NCBI GenBank assembly: GCA_964017125.1
Contig: OZ024912.1
Coordinates: forward strand, 62,319,282-62,383,281
From: Flabesymbios commensalis
Lineage: Eukaryota; Annelida; Polychaeta; Terebellida; Flabelligeridae
Length of the DNA: 64,000 bases
Reading direction: 5' to 3'
Part shown: positions 23,526-36,411 of the stretch, one piece after another
Position numbering within the stretch: the stretch's first letter is position 1
Layout: each line of letters opens with the position of its first letter
The notes under the pieces: model-generated
Database searches by the model: none
The model's input: the letters and a program-made list of their open reading frames with translations, nothing else
Told to the model about the DNA's origin: nothing
Program-made: the position numbers and the translations under genes

Positions 23526-24555
23526 ATCTAATTTTTTTCTTCTAAATGACTTTGTTTTTAGTTTCTGTGTAGAATTCTTAATGGCTCCCTTATGATTGTG
23601 GATACATGTATATTGGATAAAATAAAAGTTTTATTATATGTAGTAATATTTTTTAGGAATACTTTTTCGATTTGTACATCAAAGTTGAGAACATGCTGGA
23701 AGCCTTTAATTTACCTTTTTACATGTTTCGAAAACTGCCTAAATAAAATAAAACTTGTACAAAGCAGATTAAATATTTTTCTTGCACTAAAATTGGCTCG
23801 GTACGAACCAATAATCCAATTGCTATGTGATAGTATCCAATTTCTTTGCTAATGATAAATGATTTCATTAGCTCCATTCTGCTATTCAAAACCAAAAGGC
23901 AGTATCTGCTTACTTGTGAAGTAAGCAAATACTGCCTTTTGGCTTTGCACGGCAGCACTGTGCTCTGTATTTTTTAACATAATTTCCCATTTATGTTCAC
24001 ATGTGATAAATATAACGGACTTAAAAGTAAAAAAATATATATATATATACACAACACATGTGTCTCTAATGTTGTTGTGTGCATGTGCAACACATGCAGA
24101 CAAAATCTTTTCTTAAATATCACCTTGATTTTAGATTCGAATTTTGCAATTAGAACATGAACTTTGATATGGTATAACTGTTACTCAATAATTATTATAA
24201 TAAATTATGTGTTACCCCATTGACACGAGATGACACAATTTTAATTGATTGTTAGTTTATTGTAAAGTGATATTAAAACACAACCTCGAAAAAAATGTCA
24301 CTCTGTAGCTCTAACTGGGTTTTAAAAGCGCCCGAAATCATTGATATGAATAAGTTTACAGTGTGTGTGATAGTGATGGTATAGCTTAAATATTTGGCAA
24401 CCACAACGTGATATATCCAGTACGTGCTGCGGAACATGTCAAGTATGAATACTTTATACTTGATATGCTGATACATGCACATACATTATTGTTATTTATA
24501 TTATATTTGATTTTTAGAACATAAGTTTGCATTTTTTAGTGAAGATTCTCAAATT
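23526..24555. other. No gene seen; contains a hairpin repeat
   Basis: AT-rich. Apart from the hairpin at 23892-23942 and a TA run near 24033-24048, nothing was recognised. Confidence 0.4.
23892..23942 (+). repeat. Hairpin repeat, 24-bp arms, copy 1
   Basis: The arms 23892-23915 and 23919-23942 pair with one mismatch around a 3-nt loop. The core is GGCAGTATCTGCTTAC and its complement. A diverged copy with the same orientation and similar flanks (CTGCTAT..., then GCAG..CTGTGC) lies at 44082-44132, so this is a small dispersed element, perhaps a fold-back MITE. Confidence 0.8.
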
Positions 24556-27500
24556 CTTACTGCTCACACATCCGTCCTACTGGTCACACACCCGTCTTAA
24601 TGCTCACACATCCGTCCTACTGGTCACACACCCGTACTACTGGTCACACATCCGTCCTACTGCTCACACACCCGACTTAATACTAACACACCCATCCTAC
24701 TGGTCACACACCCGTCTACTGTTCACAAACCCGTCCTACTGCTCACAAACCCGTTCTACTGGTCACACACCCATCCTACCGGTCACACACCCGTCCTACT
24801 GCTCACACACTCGTCCTACTGCTCACACACCCATCCTACTGCTCACAAACCCGTTCTACTGGTCACACACCCATCCTACTGGTCACACACCCGTCCTACT
24901 GCTCACACACTCATCCTACTGCTCACACACCTGTTCTACTGGTCACACACCCATCCTACTTGTCACACACACGTCCTACTGCTCACACACCCATCCTACT
25001 GCTCACACACCCGTTCTACTGGTGACACACCCATCCTACTGGTCACAAACCCGTTCTGCTGGTCACACACCCATCCTTCTGCTCACACACCCGTTCTACT
25101 GGTCACATACCCGTCCTACTGCTCACACACTCGTCCTACTGCTCACACACCCATCCTACTTGTCGCACACCCGTCTACTGTTCACAAACCCGTTCTGCTG
25201 TTCAAACACCCACCCTACTGCTCACACACCCATCCTACTGGTCACACACCCAACCTACTGCTCACACACCCGTTCTACTGGTCACACACCCATCCTACTG
25301 GTCACATACCCGTCCTACTGGTCACTCACCTGCCCTACAGCTCACATAACCGGTTACTGGTCACACACCCGTCCTACTGGTCACATACCCGTCCTACTGG
25401 TCACACACCCGTCCTACTGGTCACACACCCGTCTCACTGGTCACACACTCGTCCTACTGGTCACATACCCGTCCTACTGGTCACTCACCTGCCCTACAGC
25501 TCACATAACCGGTTACTGGTCACACACCCGTCCTACTGGTCACATACCCGTCCTACTGGTCACAAACCCGTTCTACTGGTCACACACCCATCCTACTAGT
25601 CACTCACCCGTCCTACTGGTCACACACCCGTCTCACTGGTCACACACTCGTCCTACTGGTCACATACCCGTCCTACTGGTCACATACCTGTCCTACTGGT
25701 CACACACCCGTCCTACTGGTCACACACCCGTCCTTCTGGTGACACACCCGTCCTACTGCTCACACACCCATCCTACTGCTCACACACCCGTCCTACTGGT
25801 CACACACCCATCCTACTGGTCACACACCCGTCCTACTGGTCACACACCCGTCCTACTGCTCACACACCCATCCTACTTGTCACACACCCATCCTACTGCT
25901 CACAAACCCGTTCTACTGCTCACACACCCATCCTACTTGTCACACACCCATCCTACTGCTCACAAACCCGTTCTACTGGTCACACACCCATCCTACTGCT
26001 CACACACCCGTTCTACTGCTCACAAACCCGTTCTACTGGTCACACACCCATCCTACTGGTCACAAACCCGTTCTACTGGTCACACACCCGTTTTACTGGT
26101 CACACACCCGTCTTACTGTTCACACACCCGTCCTACTGGTCACACACCCGTCCTACTGGTCACACACCCGTCTTACTGTTCACACACCCGTCCTACTGGT
26201 CACACACCCGTCCTACTGCTCACACACCCGTCCTTCTGGTCACACACTCGCCCCACTTGTCACACACCCGTCTTACTTGTCACACACCCGTCCTACTGGT
26301 CACACACCCGTCCTTCTGGTGACACACCCGTCCTACTGGTCACACACCCGTCCTACTGGTCACACACCCGTCCTTCTGGTCACACACTCGCCCCACTTGT
26401 CACACACCCGTCTTACTTGTCACACACCCGTCCTACTGGTCACACACCCGTCCTTCTGGTGACACACCCGTCCTACTGGTCACGCACCCGTCCTTCTGGT
26501 CACACACTCGCCCCACTTGTCACACACCCGTCTTACTTGTCACACACCCGTCCTACTGGTCACACACCCGTCCTTCTGGTGACACACCCGTCCTACTGGT
26601 CACACACCCGTCCTACTGGTCACACACCCGTCCTTCTGGTCACACACCCGTCCTACTGGTCACACACCCATCCTACTGGTCACACACCCGTCCTACTGCT
26701 CACACACCCATCCTACTTGTCACACACCCATCTTACTGCTCACAAACCCGTCCTACTGGTCACACACCTATCCTACTGGTCACACACCCGTTCTACTGCT
26801 CACAAACCCGTTCTACTGGTCACACACCCATCCTACTGGTCACAAACCCGTTCTACTGGTCACACACCCATCCTACTAGTCACACACCCATACTACTGGT
26901 CACACACCCGTCCTACTGGTCACACACCCATCCTACTGGTCACACACCCGTCCTATTGCTCACACACCCATCCTACTTGTCACACACCCATCTTACTGCT
27001 CACAAACCCGTCCTACTGGTCACACACCTATCCTACTGCTCACACACCCGTTTTACTGCTCACAAGCCCGTTCTACCGGTCACACACCCATCCTACTAGT
27101 CACACACCCATACTACTGGTCACACACCCGTCCTACTGATCACACACCCGTCTTACTTGTCGCACACGCGTCTACTGTTCACAAACCCTTTCTGTTGTTC
27201 AAACACCCAACCTACTGCTCACACACCCATACTACTGGTCACACACCCATCCTACTGGTCACTCACCCGTCCTACTGGTCACACACCCGTCTCACTGGTC
27301 ACACACCCATCGTATACTGGTCACACAGCCGTCCTACTGGTTACACACTCGTCCTACTGCTCACACACCCATCCTACTGCTCATACACCCGTCCTACTGG
27401 TCACACACCCGTCCTACTGGTCACACACCCGTCTTACTGTTCACACACCCGTCCTACTGGTCACACACCCGTCCTACTGGTCACACACCCGTCCTTCTGG

Positions 27501-28034
27501 TCACACACTCGCCCCACTTGTCACACACCCATCCTACTGGTCACACACCCGTCCTACTGGTCACACACCCGTCCTTCTGGTGACACACCCGTCCTACTGG
27601 TCACACACCCGTCCTACTGGTCACACACCCGTCCTTCTGGTCACACACCCGTCCTACTGGTCACACACCCATCCTACTGGTCACACACCCGTCCTACTGG
27701 TCACACAACCGTCCCATTGGTCACACACCCGTCCTACTTGTCGTACACCCATCCTACTGGTCGCACACCCCTTATACTAGTCGCACACCCATCCTACTGA
27801 TCAAAAAACCGTTTTATTGCTCACACACCCGCCCTACTGCTAACACACCAGTCTTATTGCTCACACACCTGTCTTACTGCTCACCCATCCTACTGGTCGT
27901 ACACCCGTCCTACTGCTCACAAACCCGTTCAATTGGTCATACACTCGTCCTACTTTTCGCACACCCGTCCTACTAGTCGCAGATACATCCTACTGATCAC
28001 AAACCCGTTCTTTGCTCACACACCCATCCTACTG
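24556..28034 (+). repeat. 20-bp minisatellite, ~170 copies
   Basis: The unit CCTACTGGTCACACACCCGT is repeated for about 3.5 kb with few indels. Variants include CTGCTCACA, CTTGTCACA, CCCATCC for CCCGTCC, and CACAAACCC. Higher-order units occur: the variant ACTCGCCCCACTTGT recurs at 140- and 120-bp spacing near 26247, 26387 and 26507. The unit has no stop in any forward frame, so three 60-bp-period frames stay open; the 870-codon frame 24527-27139 (repeat HPSYWSHTRPTGHTPVLLVT) follows from this and is not evidence of a gene. A short patch of the same repeat is at 30150-30358. Confidence 0.97.
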
Positions 28035-28610
28035 GAATTCTCTACTTTTTAATGTTGATGACAAATACATGAAACAGTTACAGCGAGTGCAAAACTCATT
28101 AGCTCGAGTCGTATGTAAGACATCTAAGTTCTGCCATATAACACCTGTTCTCCATTTGTTGCATTGGCTCAAAATCAAGTACAGAATTGTTTTCAAAATT
28201 AACACTCTGTTATATAAAACACTCCATACTAATCAGCCTGTCTACCTTAGAGAATTATTGTCATTGTCAGAAAAACAAAGAACCCGTGCCTCAGGAACTA
28301 GAGAGCTTATTCGACCTCGCTCTCCTAAAACCAAGGCTGGTTCTTATGCTTTTTCGTGCTGTTGTTGCTCCATACCTCTGGAATTCCCTTCCTGCAGAAG
28401 TACGAACAGCTGAGACGTATTCCATCTTCCGCAAAAAATTAAAGACACACTTCTTTGCATCTTGTTATCCATCCTAATAGTTTGACCTCATGTTGCTCTC
28501 ACTTTGATGACATTGACTGACCATGGACACGACTTTTGAATATGATTTGGTTTGAAGCGCCTCTGAGCTTGTCATACAGGGATTTAGGCGCATTACAAGT
28601 TTTATATATA
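28035..28610 (+). mobile_element. LINE 3' end, copy 1
   Basis: Starts abruptly at the minisatellite edge. Encodes the end of a CR1/L2-like ORF2: YMKQLQRVQNSLARVVCKTS, ITPVLHLLHWLKIKYRIVFK, then in another frame AVVAPYLWNSLPAEVRTAET and IFRKKLKTHFF. It is followed by a 3' UTR with GAAGCGCCTCTGAGC and TTTAGGCGCATTA, like the GCGC-containing tails of L2/Rex-type LINEs. 5'-truncated with one frame change. Two further copies lie in the tandem units at 31290 and 32768. Confidence 0.88.
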
Positions 28611-28779
28611 TAACTATCTACTTGACCATACGTATTCAAAGTAAATCTAGGTAGGTGATTACCGAGATATATTCTAAATCAGTAAGGATTTACAGTTAAT
28701 TTTTGTGTCATTATAAAAATATTGATTTAGTATTTAAGAGCCTTGTGCTTGCAAAATCAAGCACTAGTATACTAACCCT

Positions 28780-29080
28780 TGTATATATCTTATTGGAACC
28801 ATATATATATTATTGGGACATATAGATAAATGACGTCTATGTATATCATATTGGGACCATATATATATTATTGGGACATATAGATAAATGACGTCTCTGT
28901 ATATATCTTATTGGGACCATATATATAATATTGGGACATATAGATAAATTACGTCTCTGTATATCTTATTGGGACCATATATATATTATTGGGACACATA
29001 GATAAATGACGTCTCTGTATATAGCTTATTGGGACCATATATATATTATTGGGACTTATAGATAAATGACGTCTCTGATG
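28780..29080 (+). repeat. 60-bp tandem repeat, block 1
   Basis: Units of about 58-60 bp: TTATTGGGACCATATATATA, TTATTGGGACATATAGATAA, ATGACGTCTCTGTATAT. About five copies. Confidence 0.92.
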
Positions 29081-30149
29081 ATAATACATAATACACGTGA
29101 CGTTCTAAACCTGATATACACGTGATAGTCCAGCCACCAGCTAAAATATAAGCCATGTGATACTCTAGGCATCCAAAGGTTAACAAAATGCTGGTTTAGT
29201 TTGCATAGGGTTAATAATTGAGACATGTGATAGTCTGGACACCAGAGGGCCAATACATGTGTTACTCTAGTTCGCAGAGGATTAATCATTAAATTAAGAG
29301 ATATGATACTCTAGGCATCAGAAGGTTAGTATAGAAGAAATATGATAGTCTCTAGCCTCCAGATAGGTATTATATGTGATACTCTGGGCACCCAAAGGGT
29401 AACATAAAAGAAACTTGATAGTCCAGTCATAATATACGTGGAGCTTTGGACCACAAAGGCTGACGCAAGAGCAATGTGATACTACGCAAGAGCAATGTGA
29501 TAGCCCCCAGAAGTTTAAAATATTATGAGCGATATAACTGTCTAGCCCCACAGTGCTTAGACATGAGTCATGATTGGCTCGCCCCTAGAAACATGTGATA
29601 CTCTAGTCCGCAGAGGGCTAGTAAATAACACGTGTGGACTATGTACTGTGGGGATCAGAAGGTTAATATAGCATAAATATGATAATCTAGTCCATGTAGC
29701 GTTTATTTTCTTATTTGTGTCAGGAATTAGTATTATCATCAAAACAGCATTGTCTCAGTTAAATCCAGCACCAGTATACTCTTCCCTATTTATATCTTTT
29801 TAGAACCTTGTATACGTATTTGAAACACATATATTTTTATTCTTTAAGGACTCTTAGTTAATTTTTCTGTCATGATAAAAATATTTAATTAGTATTATTA
29901 TGAACATAGCCTTGTGTTTGTGAAATTAAATACTAGTATAGCCCTACTAACCCTTGTATATATCTTATTGGAACCATGTATATATTATTGGGACATATAG
30001 ATAAATGACTTCTACGATTTCGTTTAATTCTTTTAAGAATCGTTTTTGTTAGATATTAAAAAAAAGTTCGAATTAGAGATACTATAACATTAGAAAGAAC
30101 CTCACAATAAATAAATCGAGGAATAGTATACTCTAACTTACATATTATA

Positions 30150-30358
30150 TCTTACTGCTCACACACCCGTCTTACTGGTCACACACCCGTCCTACTGGTC
30201 ACACACCCGTCTTACTGCTCACACCCCCATCCTACTGGACACACATCCGTCTTTCTGCTCATACACCCGTCCTACTTGTCGCACACCCATCCCCTTGGTC
30301 GAACACCGGTCCTACTGGTCGCACACCCGTCTTACTGCTCAAACACGATCACCCGCCC
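30150..30358 (+). repeat. 20-bp minisatellite patch
   Basis: About ten degenerate copies of the unit of the 24.6-28.0 kb minisatellite, placed directly before the ACTTGACC block of the second complex unit. It links the two repeat systems. Confidence 0.92.
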
Positions 30359-30519
30359 TATCTACTTGACCATACGTATTCAAAGTAAATCTAGATAGGT
30401 GATTACCGAGATATATTCTAAATCAGTAAGGATTTACAGTTAATTTTTGTGTCATTATGAAAATATCGATTTAGTATTTGATAGCCTTGTGCTTGCAAAA
30501 TCAAGCACTAGTATACTAA

Positions 30520-30890
30520 CCCTTGTATATATCTTATTGGAACCATATATATATTATTGGGACATATAGATAAATGACGTCTCTGTATATCTTATTGGGA
30601 CCATATATATATTATTGGGACATATAGATAAATGACGTCTCTGTATATATCTTATTGTCACCATATATATATTATTGGGACATATATATATAAATGACGT
30701 CTCTGTATATATCTTATTGGGACCATATATATATTATTGGGACATATATATAAATGACGTCTCTGTATATATCTTATTGGGACCATATATATATTATTGG
30801 GACATATAGATAAATGACGTCTCTATATATCTTATTGGGACCATATATATATTATTGGGACATATAGATAAATGACGTCTCTGATGATAA
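30520..30890 (+). repeat. 60-bp tandem repeat, block 2
   Basis: About six copies of the 60-bp unit with TATTGGGAC and TGACGTCTCTG, as in block 1. Confidence 0.92.
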
Positions 30891-31289
30891 TGCATATTAC
30901 ACGTGCCGTTCTAAACCTGATATACACGTGATAGTCCAGCCACCAGCTAAAATATAAGCCATGTGATACTCTAGGCATCCAAAGGTTAACAAAATGCCGG
31001 TCTAGTTCGCATAGGGTTAATAATTGAGACATGTGATAGTCTGGACACCAGAGGGTCAATACTTTTGTTACTCTAGTTCGCAGAGGGTTAATAATTAAAT
31101 TGAGAGATATGATACTCTAGGCATCAGAAGGTTAGTATAGAAGAAATATGATAGTCTCTAGCCTCCAGATAGGTAATATATGTGATACTCTAGGCACCCA
31201 AAGGGTAACATAAAAGAAATTTGATAGTCTAGTCCACAGAGGATTAAATAAATAATATACGTGGAACTCTGGACCACAAAGGCTGACAC

Positions 31290-31765
31290 AAGACATCTAA
31301 GTTCTGCCATATAACACCTGTTCTCCATTCGTTGGATTGGCTCAAAATCAAGTACAGAATTGTTTTCAAAATTAACACTCTGGTATATAAAACACTCCAT
31401 ACTAATCAGCCTGTCTACCTTCGAGAATTATTGTCATTGTCAGAAAAACAAAGAAGCCGTGCCCCAGGAACTAGACAGCTTATTCGACCTCGCTCTCCTA
31501 AAACCAAGGCTGGTTCTCATGCTTTTTCGTGCTGTTGTTGCTCCATACCTCCGGAATTCCCTTCCTGCAGAAGTACGAACAACTGAGATGTATTCCATCT
31601 TCCGCAAAAAATTAAAAACACACTTCTTTGCATCTTGTTTTGCATCCTAATAGTTGCTCTCACTCTGATGACTTTGACTGACCGTGGACACGATTCTTGA
31701 ATATGATTTGGTTTGAAGCGCCTCTGAGCTTGTCATACAGGGGTTTAGGCGCATTAGAAGTTTTA
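31290..31765 (+). mobile_element. LINE 3' end, copy 2 (within tandem unit)
   Basis: Same LINE tail as 28035-28610 but starting later, at AAGACATCTAAGTTCTGCC. It carries the WLKIKYRIVFKINTLVYKTL and IFRKKLKTHFF blocks in two frames and the GCGC-containing 3' UTR. Part of the 1,478-bp duplicated unit. Confidence 0.88.
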
Positions 31766-31934
31766 TATATCTATCTATCTACTTGACCATACGTATTCAA
31801 AGTAAATCTAGGTAGGTGATCACCGAGATATATTCTAAATCAGTAAGGATTTACAGTTAATTTTGTGTCATTTTGAAAATATTGATTTAGTATTTATTAG
31901 CCTTGTGTTTTTCAAATCAAGCACTAGTATACTA

Positions 31935-32365
31935 ACCCTTGTATATATCTTATTGGGACAATATATATGTTATTGGGACATATAGATAAATGACGTCTCT
32001 GTATATCTTATTGGGACCATATATATATATTATTGGGACATATAGATAAATAACGTTTCTGTATATATCTTATTGGGACCATATATATATTATTGGGACA
32101 TATAGATAAATGACGTCTCTGTATATATCTTATTGTCACCATATATATATTATTGGGACATATATATATAAATGACGTCTCTGTATATATCTTATTGGGA
32201 CCATATATATATTATTGGGACATATATATAAATGACGTCTCTGTATATATCTTATTGGGACCATATATATATTATTGGGACATATAGATAAATGACGTCT
32301 CTATATATCTTATTGGGACCATATATATATTATTGGGACATATAGATAAATGACGTCTCTGATGA
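31935..32365 (+). repeat. 60-bp tandem repeat, block 3
   Basis: About seven copies of the 60-bp TATTGGGAC/TGACGTCTCTG unit. Confidence 0.92.
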
Positions 32366-32767
32366 TAATGCATAATACACGTGCCGTTCTAAACCTGATA
32401 TACACGTGATAGTCCAGCCACCAGCTAAAATATAAGCCATGTGATACTCTAGGCATCCAAAGGTTAACAAAATGCCGGTCTAGTTCGCATAGGGTTAATA
32501 ATTGAGACATGTGATAGTCTGGACACCAGAGGGTCAATACTTTTGTTACTCTAGTTCGCAGAGGGTTAATAATTAAATTGAGAGATATGATACTCTAGGC
32601 ATCAGAAGGTTAGTATAGAAGAAATATGATAGTCTCTAGCCTCCAGATAGGTAATATATGTGATACTCTAGGCACCCAAAGGGTAACATAAAAGAAATTT
32701 GATAGTCTAGTCCACAGAGGATTAAATAAATAATATACGTGGAACTCTGGACCACAAAGGCTGACAC

Positions 32768-33243
32768 AAGACATCTAAGTTCTGCCATATAACACCTGTT
32801 CTCCATTCGTTGGATTGGCTCAAAATCAAGTACAGAATTGTTTTCAAAATTAACACTCTGGTATATAAAACACTCCATACTAATCAGCCTGTCTACCTTC
32901 GAGAATTATTGTCATTGTCAGAAAAACAAAGAAGCCGTGCCCCAGGAACTAGACAGCTTATTCGACCTCGCTCTCCTAAAACCAAGGCTGGTTCTCATGC
33001 TTTTTCGTGCTGTTGTTGCTCCATACCTCTGGAATTCCCTTCCTGCAGAAGTACGAACAACTGAGATGTATTCCATCTTCCGCAAAAAATTAAAGACACA
33101 CTTCTTTGCATCTTGTTTTGCATCCTAATAGTTGCTCTCACTCTGATGACTTTGACTGACCGTGGACACGATTCTTGAATATGATTTGGTTTGAAGCGCC
33201 TCTGAGCTTGTCATACAGGGGTTTAGGCGCATTAGAAGTTTTA
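32768..33243 (+). mobile_element. LINE 3' end, copy 3 (within tandem unit)
   Basis: Nearly identical to 31290-31765 (two or three base differences seen by eye), displaced by exactly 1,478 bp. It arose by duplication of the whole unit, not by separate retrotransposition. Confidence 0.9.
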
Positions 33244-33419
33244 TATATCTATCTATCTACTTGACCATACGTATTCAAAGTAAATCTAGGTAGGTGATCA
33301 CCGAGATATATTCTAAATCAGTAAGGATTTACAGTTAATTTTGTGTCATTTTGAAAATATTGATTTAGTATTTATTAGCCTTGTGTTTTTCAAATCAAGC
33401 ACTAGTATACTAACCCTTG

Positions 33420-33780
33420 TATATATCTTATTGGGACAATATATATGTTATTGGGACATATAGATAAATGACGTCTCTGTATATCTTATTGGGACCATAT
33501 ATATATATTATTGGGACATATAGATAAATAACGTTTCTGTATATATCTTATTGGGACCATATATATATTATTGGGACATATAGATAAATGACGTCTCTGT
33601 ATATATCTTATTGGGACCATATATATATTATTGGGACATATAGATAAATGACGTCTCTGTATATATCTTATTGGGACCATATATATATTATTGGGACATA
33701 TAGATAAATGACGTCTCTGTATATATCTTATTGGGACCATATATATATTATTGGGACATATAGATAAATGACGTTTCTGA
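33420..33780 (+). repeat. 60-bp tandem repeat, block 4
   Basis: About six copies, the most regular of the four blocks. The minus strand is open as a 20-residue repeat, which is a shadow. Confidence 0.93.
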
Positions 33781-34860
33781 TGACCTCTAATTCTTTGAAG
33801 ACTCTCGTTTTTTGGCTATTTTGAAAAGGTTTGAATCAGAGATACCATAAAAGTAGATAAAGCGATGAATAGTAGACTCTACTATATAATTATATAACTT
33901 TTTGGGACCATGTACACTTTATTGGGGCACAAGGTAGTTGACTTCTGCAATGGCCTGTATTATTATTGCTTATTTTTGTTGGCATTAAGAAAAGATTTAA
34001 TTAGGATACTTAAGAAAATAACCTTATGTTAGGCAAAATGAGCAATATTATTCTCTTCTTTAAATATACATTAAATTGTTGAATGAAATGACACTAAATT
34101 GTATGGTTTATGACACTTTTTGGTCTCAAGGTTCATTTTATGCCCTAAAGTGTATTTTAAAAAGTCTAATCATGTTCCCAGCAAACACACAACATTTGTA
34201 TAACATTTGTACAACGTCGGCCCAACGTCTTCGAGGGTGGCCCATCATTGTACAAATGTTAGACTGGCAATACCTGTAATAGTATTAGTAATATTCCGAT
34301 GACCGAGTAATAGTAAAATATAAGCCATGTGATACTCTAGGCATCCAAAGGTTAACAAATATGCTAGTCTAGCTCGCATAGGGTTAATAATTGAGATACG
34401 TGATAGTCTGGATCCCAGAAGGTCAATACATGTGTTACCGTACTTTAGTTCGCAGAGGGTTAATAATTTAATCAAGAGATATGATACTCTAGGTATCAGA
34501 AGGTTAGTATAGAGGAAATATGATTGTCTCTAGCCTCCAGATTGGTAATATATGTGATACTCTAGGCACCCAAAGGTTAACATGAAAAAACACTTGATAG
34601 TTGAGTCCACAGTGGATTAAATAAATAATATACGTGAAACTCTGGACCACAAAGGGTGACACATGAGCATTATGACAGTATTGCCCCCAGAAGTTTAACA
34701 TATTATGAGCGATATAATTGTCTAGCCCCATAATGAAAATATAGAATTATTATTATTATGCAAATACCCTTGTGTTAGTAAAATGAAGCACCAATATACA
34801 GGCCTAATCACCATTATATATACCTTACTGATTTGAGACTATGTATATATTATTGGGACA

Positions 34861-35283
34861 TACACATAAATGACGTCTGCGATCACCTCTAATTAACTAA
34901 ATTAGGCATGTCATACTCTAGGCATCGGAATGTTAATATAGCAGAAATAATATGATATTCTGATATCTTGGTGATGTGGGGCTCGCTGCACTGCACACTT
35001 TGTAAACCTAATTACTCAGGGTGTCCCAATAACTCTTAAAGAAGTACCAATAATATTTTAATGTTATTGGGACTGTGTGCCAGTAGTTATGTTTTACAAT
35101 GAAACTGTATACCTTCCGTAAGCATCCGAAAAAATGAAAAAAGTGGCATATATATTGTTAATTTTATATTTAGCTGATTGAACCCAATACATACACAAAA
35201 TACTGACGTCCTGCCGCCAGTGGTTCTGCTTGGTCCCAATATCAATGTTTAACCTGCAAGTCCCAATAACCTAGTTAGTTTAA

Positions 35284-35351
<68 letters not shown>

Positions 35352-35767
35352 TTAAACTCACCCACTTGTTGGGACATCGGTATCTCTAAAACCTTTCTTA
35401 TTGGGACGTTGCCTATTTATTGGGACCTGACCCATTTACTGGGACATCTCATGTATATCACCAGGTTATTGGTACTTTTTGTTGTATCCGTCAGCTAGGG
35501 ACATCTTGTGACAAAGAAACTGTACTAAGGTATAGAATCATTTGCATCAAGTATACAACATTTGCTTAAAGTATATATATATATATATTCTAGACCAATC
35601 AAAACGATTTTAATGTATTATGCTAAGCATATATCCCTATTATGCTAAATATGTCCCAATAAATTGGTGCATAATTAGGGTGGTCCCAACAAATATATGA
35701 TATACTTGGTGATACATAGTTAAAAGTGTCCCAGTAAGGTGTAGTATATAAACATTTTATAAGTGTC
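34861..35767. other. Non-coding, scattered TATTGGGAC motifs and (TA)n
   Basis: No gene. The motif TATTGGGAC or its complement GTCCCAATA, with variants, appears about a dozen times in both orientations, and a pure TA run lies at 35285-35348. Confidence 0.6.
35285..35348. repeat. (TA)n microsatellite
   Basis: About 31 perfect TA copies. Confidence 0.97.
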
Positions 35768-36110
35768 CCAATAAAAATAACAATAATAATAATAATGTGA
35801 GTATTTATAGGGCGCACATATCCATCTTGGGCTGCTTACATCATATTATACCTGATCATTAAACCTGATCGTTTATGTACCATTTCAACTCCCCGGGGAA
35901 CACGCAGCACTGTACTCATATGGCGTTAGTAGGCCTAACACCTGAGTAAATTGAAGCACTTGAGGGTGAAATACCTTGCCCAATGGCAAAACATTTATAC
36001 TAAAATGGCCTAGCGTTGAGAGGGGAGAAACAATATATTTTTCGTGAACTCGAGCGGGAGAGCTGCAGTAGCTGTTAGGACTGCAGGGCCGTATCCAGGG
36101 GGGGGGGGGG
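35768..36110 (-). mobile_element. tRNA-type SINE, family 2, minus copy
   Basis: On the minus strand it has a B-box-like CTCGAGTTCACG near 36045-36056, a TTTCTCCCCTCTCAA block, GCCATTGGGCAAGGTATTTC, TACTCAGGTGTTAGG, GGAGTTGAAATGGTACAT and a TATAAATACTCACATTATT end with an (ATT)n tail at 35768-35790. The same block order is found in the neighbouring plus-strand copy. It resembles tRNA-SINEs widespread in echinoderms and hemichordates (SURF1-like); the name is not certain. Confidence 0.7.
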
Positions 36111-36174
36111 TATTTGGTTTCTGTAACCCCCCTTGCTCTAAAAACAAACAAAAACCTACTGGACTAATGGATTT

Positions 36175-36411
36175 GGACTACATTTTAATCTATGATGTAT
36201 GGCTAGAGCGTGGAGCTTCGCTAATGTCACTGCCTGCCGTGCGGTTTTGAATCCCGCTTGGGGCAGGATTTTTAGAGAAATATCATGTCTCCCCCCTCTC
36301 AATATTGGGACATTATTTCTATGTTGTGGCCTTGGGCATGACCTTTTACCCTCACATGCTTCACTTGACTCAGGTGTAAATGAGTACCTGGTAGGACAAA
36401 TATGGCAATGT
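36175..36411 (+). mobile_element. tRNA-type SINE, family 2, plus copy, 5' half
   Basis: Begins with a tRNA-like head: an A-box-like TGGCTAGAGCGTGG and a B-box-like GGTTTTGAATCCC (about 36243-36255). Then TGTCTCCCCCCTCTCAATA, GGCCTTGGGCATGACC and CTCAGGTGTAAATGAGTACC. The element is split at 36411 by the DNA transposon and resumes at 37290. It sits head to head with the minus copy at 35768-36110. Confidence 0.75.

Larger units (their letters stand above)
28620..34860 (+). repeat. Complex tandem array of ~1.4-1.75-kb units
   Basis: The block ACTTGACCATACGTATTC recurs at 28620, 30363, 31781 and 33259. Each unit then has a conserved ~150-bp stretch ending in ACTAACCCTTGTATAT, a run of 60-bp repeats, a TACACGTGATAGTCC block, and a degenerate ~55-bp repeat of the GTGATACTCTAGGCA type. 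Units 2 and 3 end with the LINE 3' fragment. The last unit decays after 33780. The array is non-coding; the open frames on both strands within it are repeats. Confidence 0.85.

Noticed and set aside
24527-27139. 870-codon open frame
   Set aside because: It is the 20-bp minisatellite read with a 60-bp period. All three forward frames are open for the same reason, and there is no start context or non-repeat domain.
24556-28034. CRISPR-like direct repeats
   Set aside because: Units are contiguous without unique spacers, in an animal genome.
30832-31059. Minus-strand frames in the 29-34 kb units
   Set aside because: They repeat at the 1,478-bp period and encode nothing recognisable.
33486-33740. 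Minus-strand 20-residue repeat protein
   Set aside because: A shadow of the 60-bp tandem repeat.
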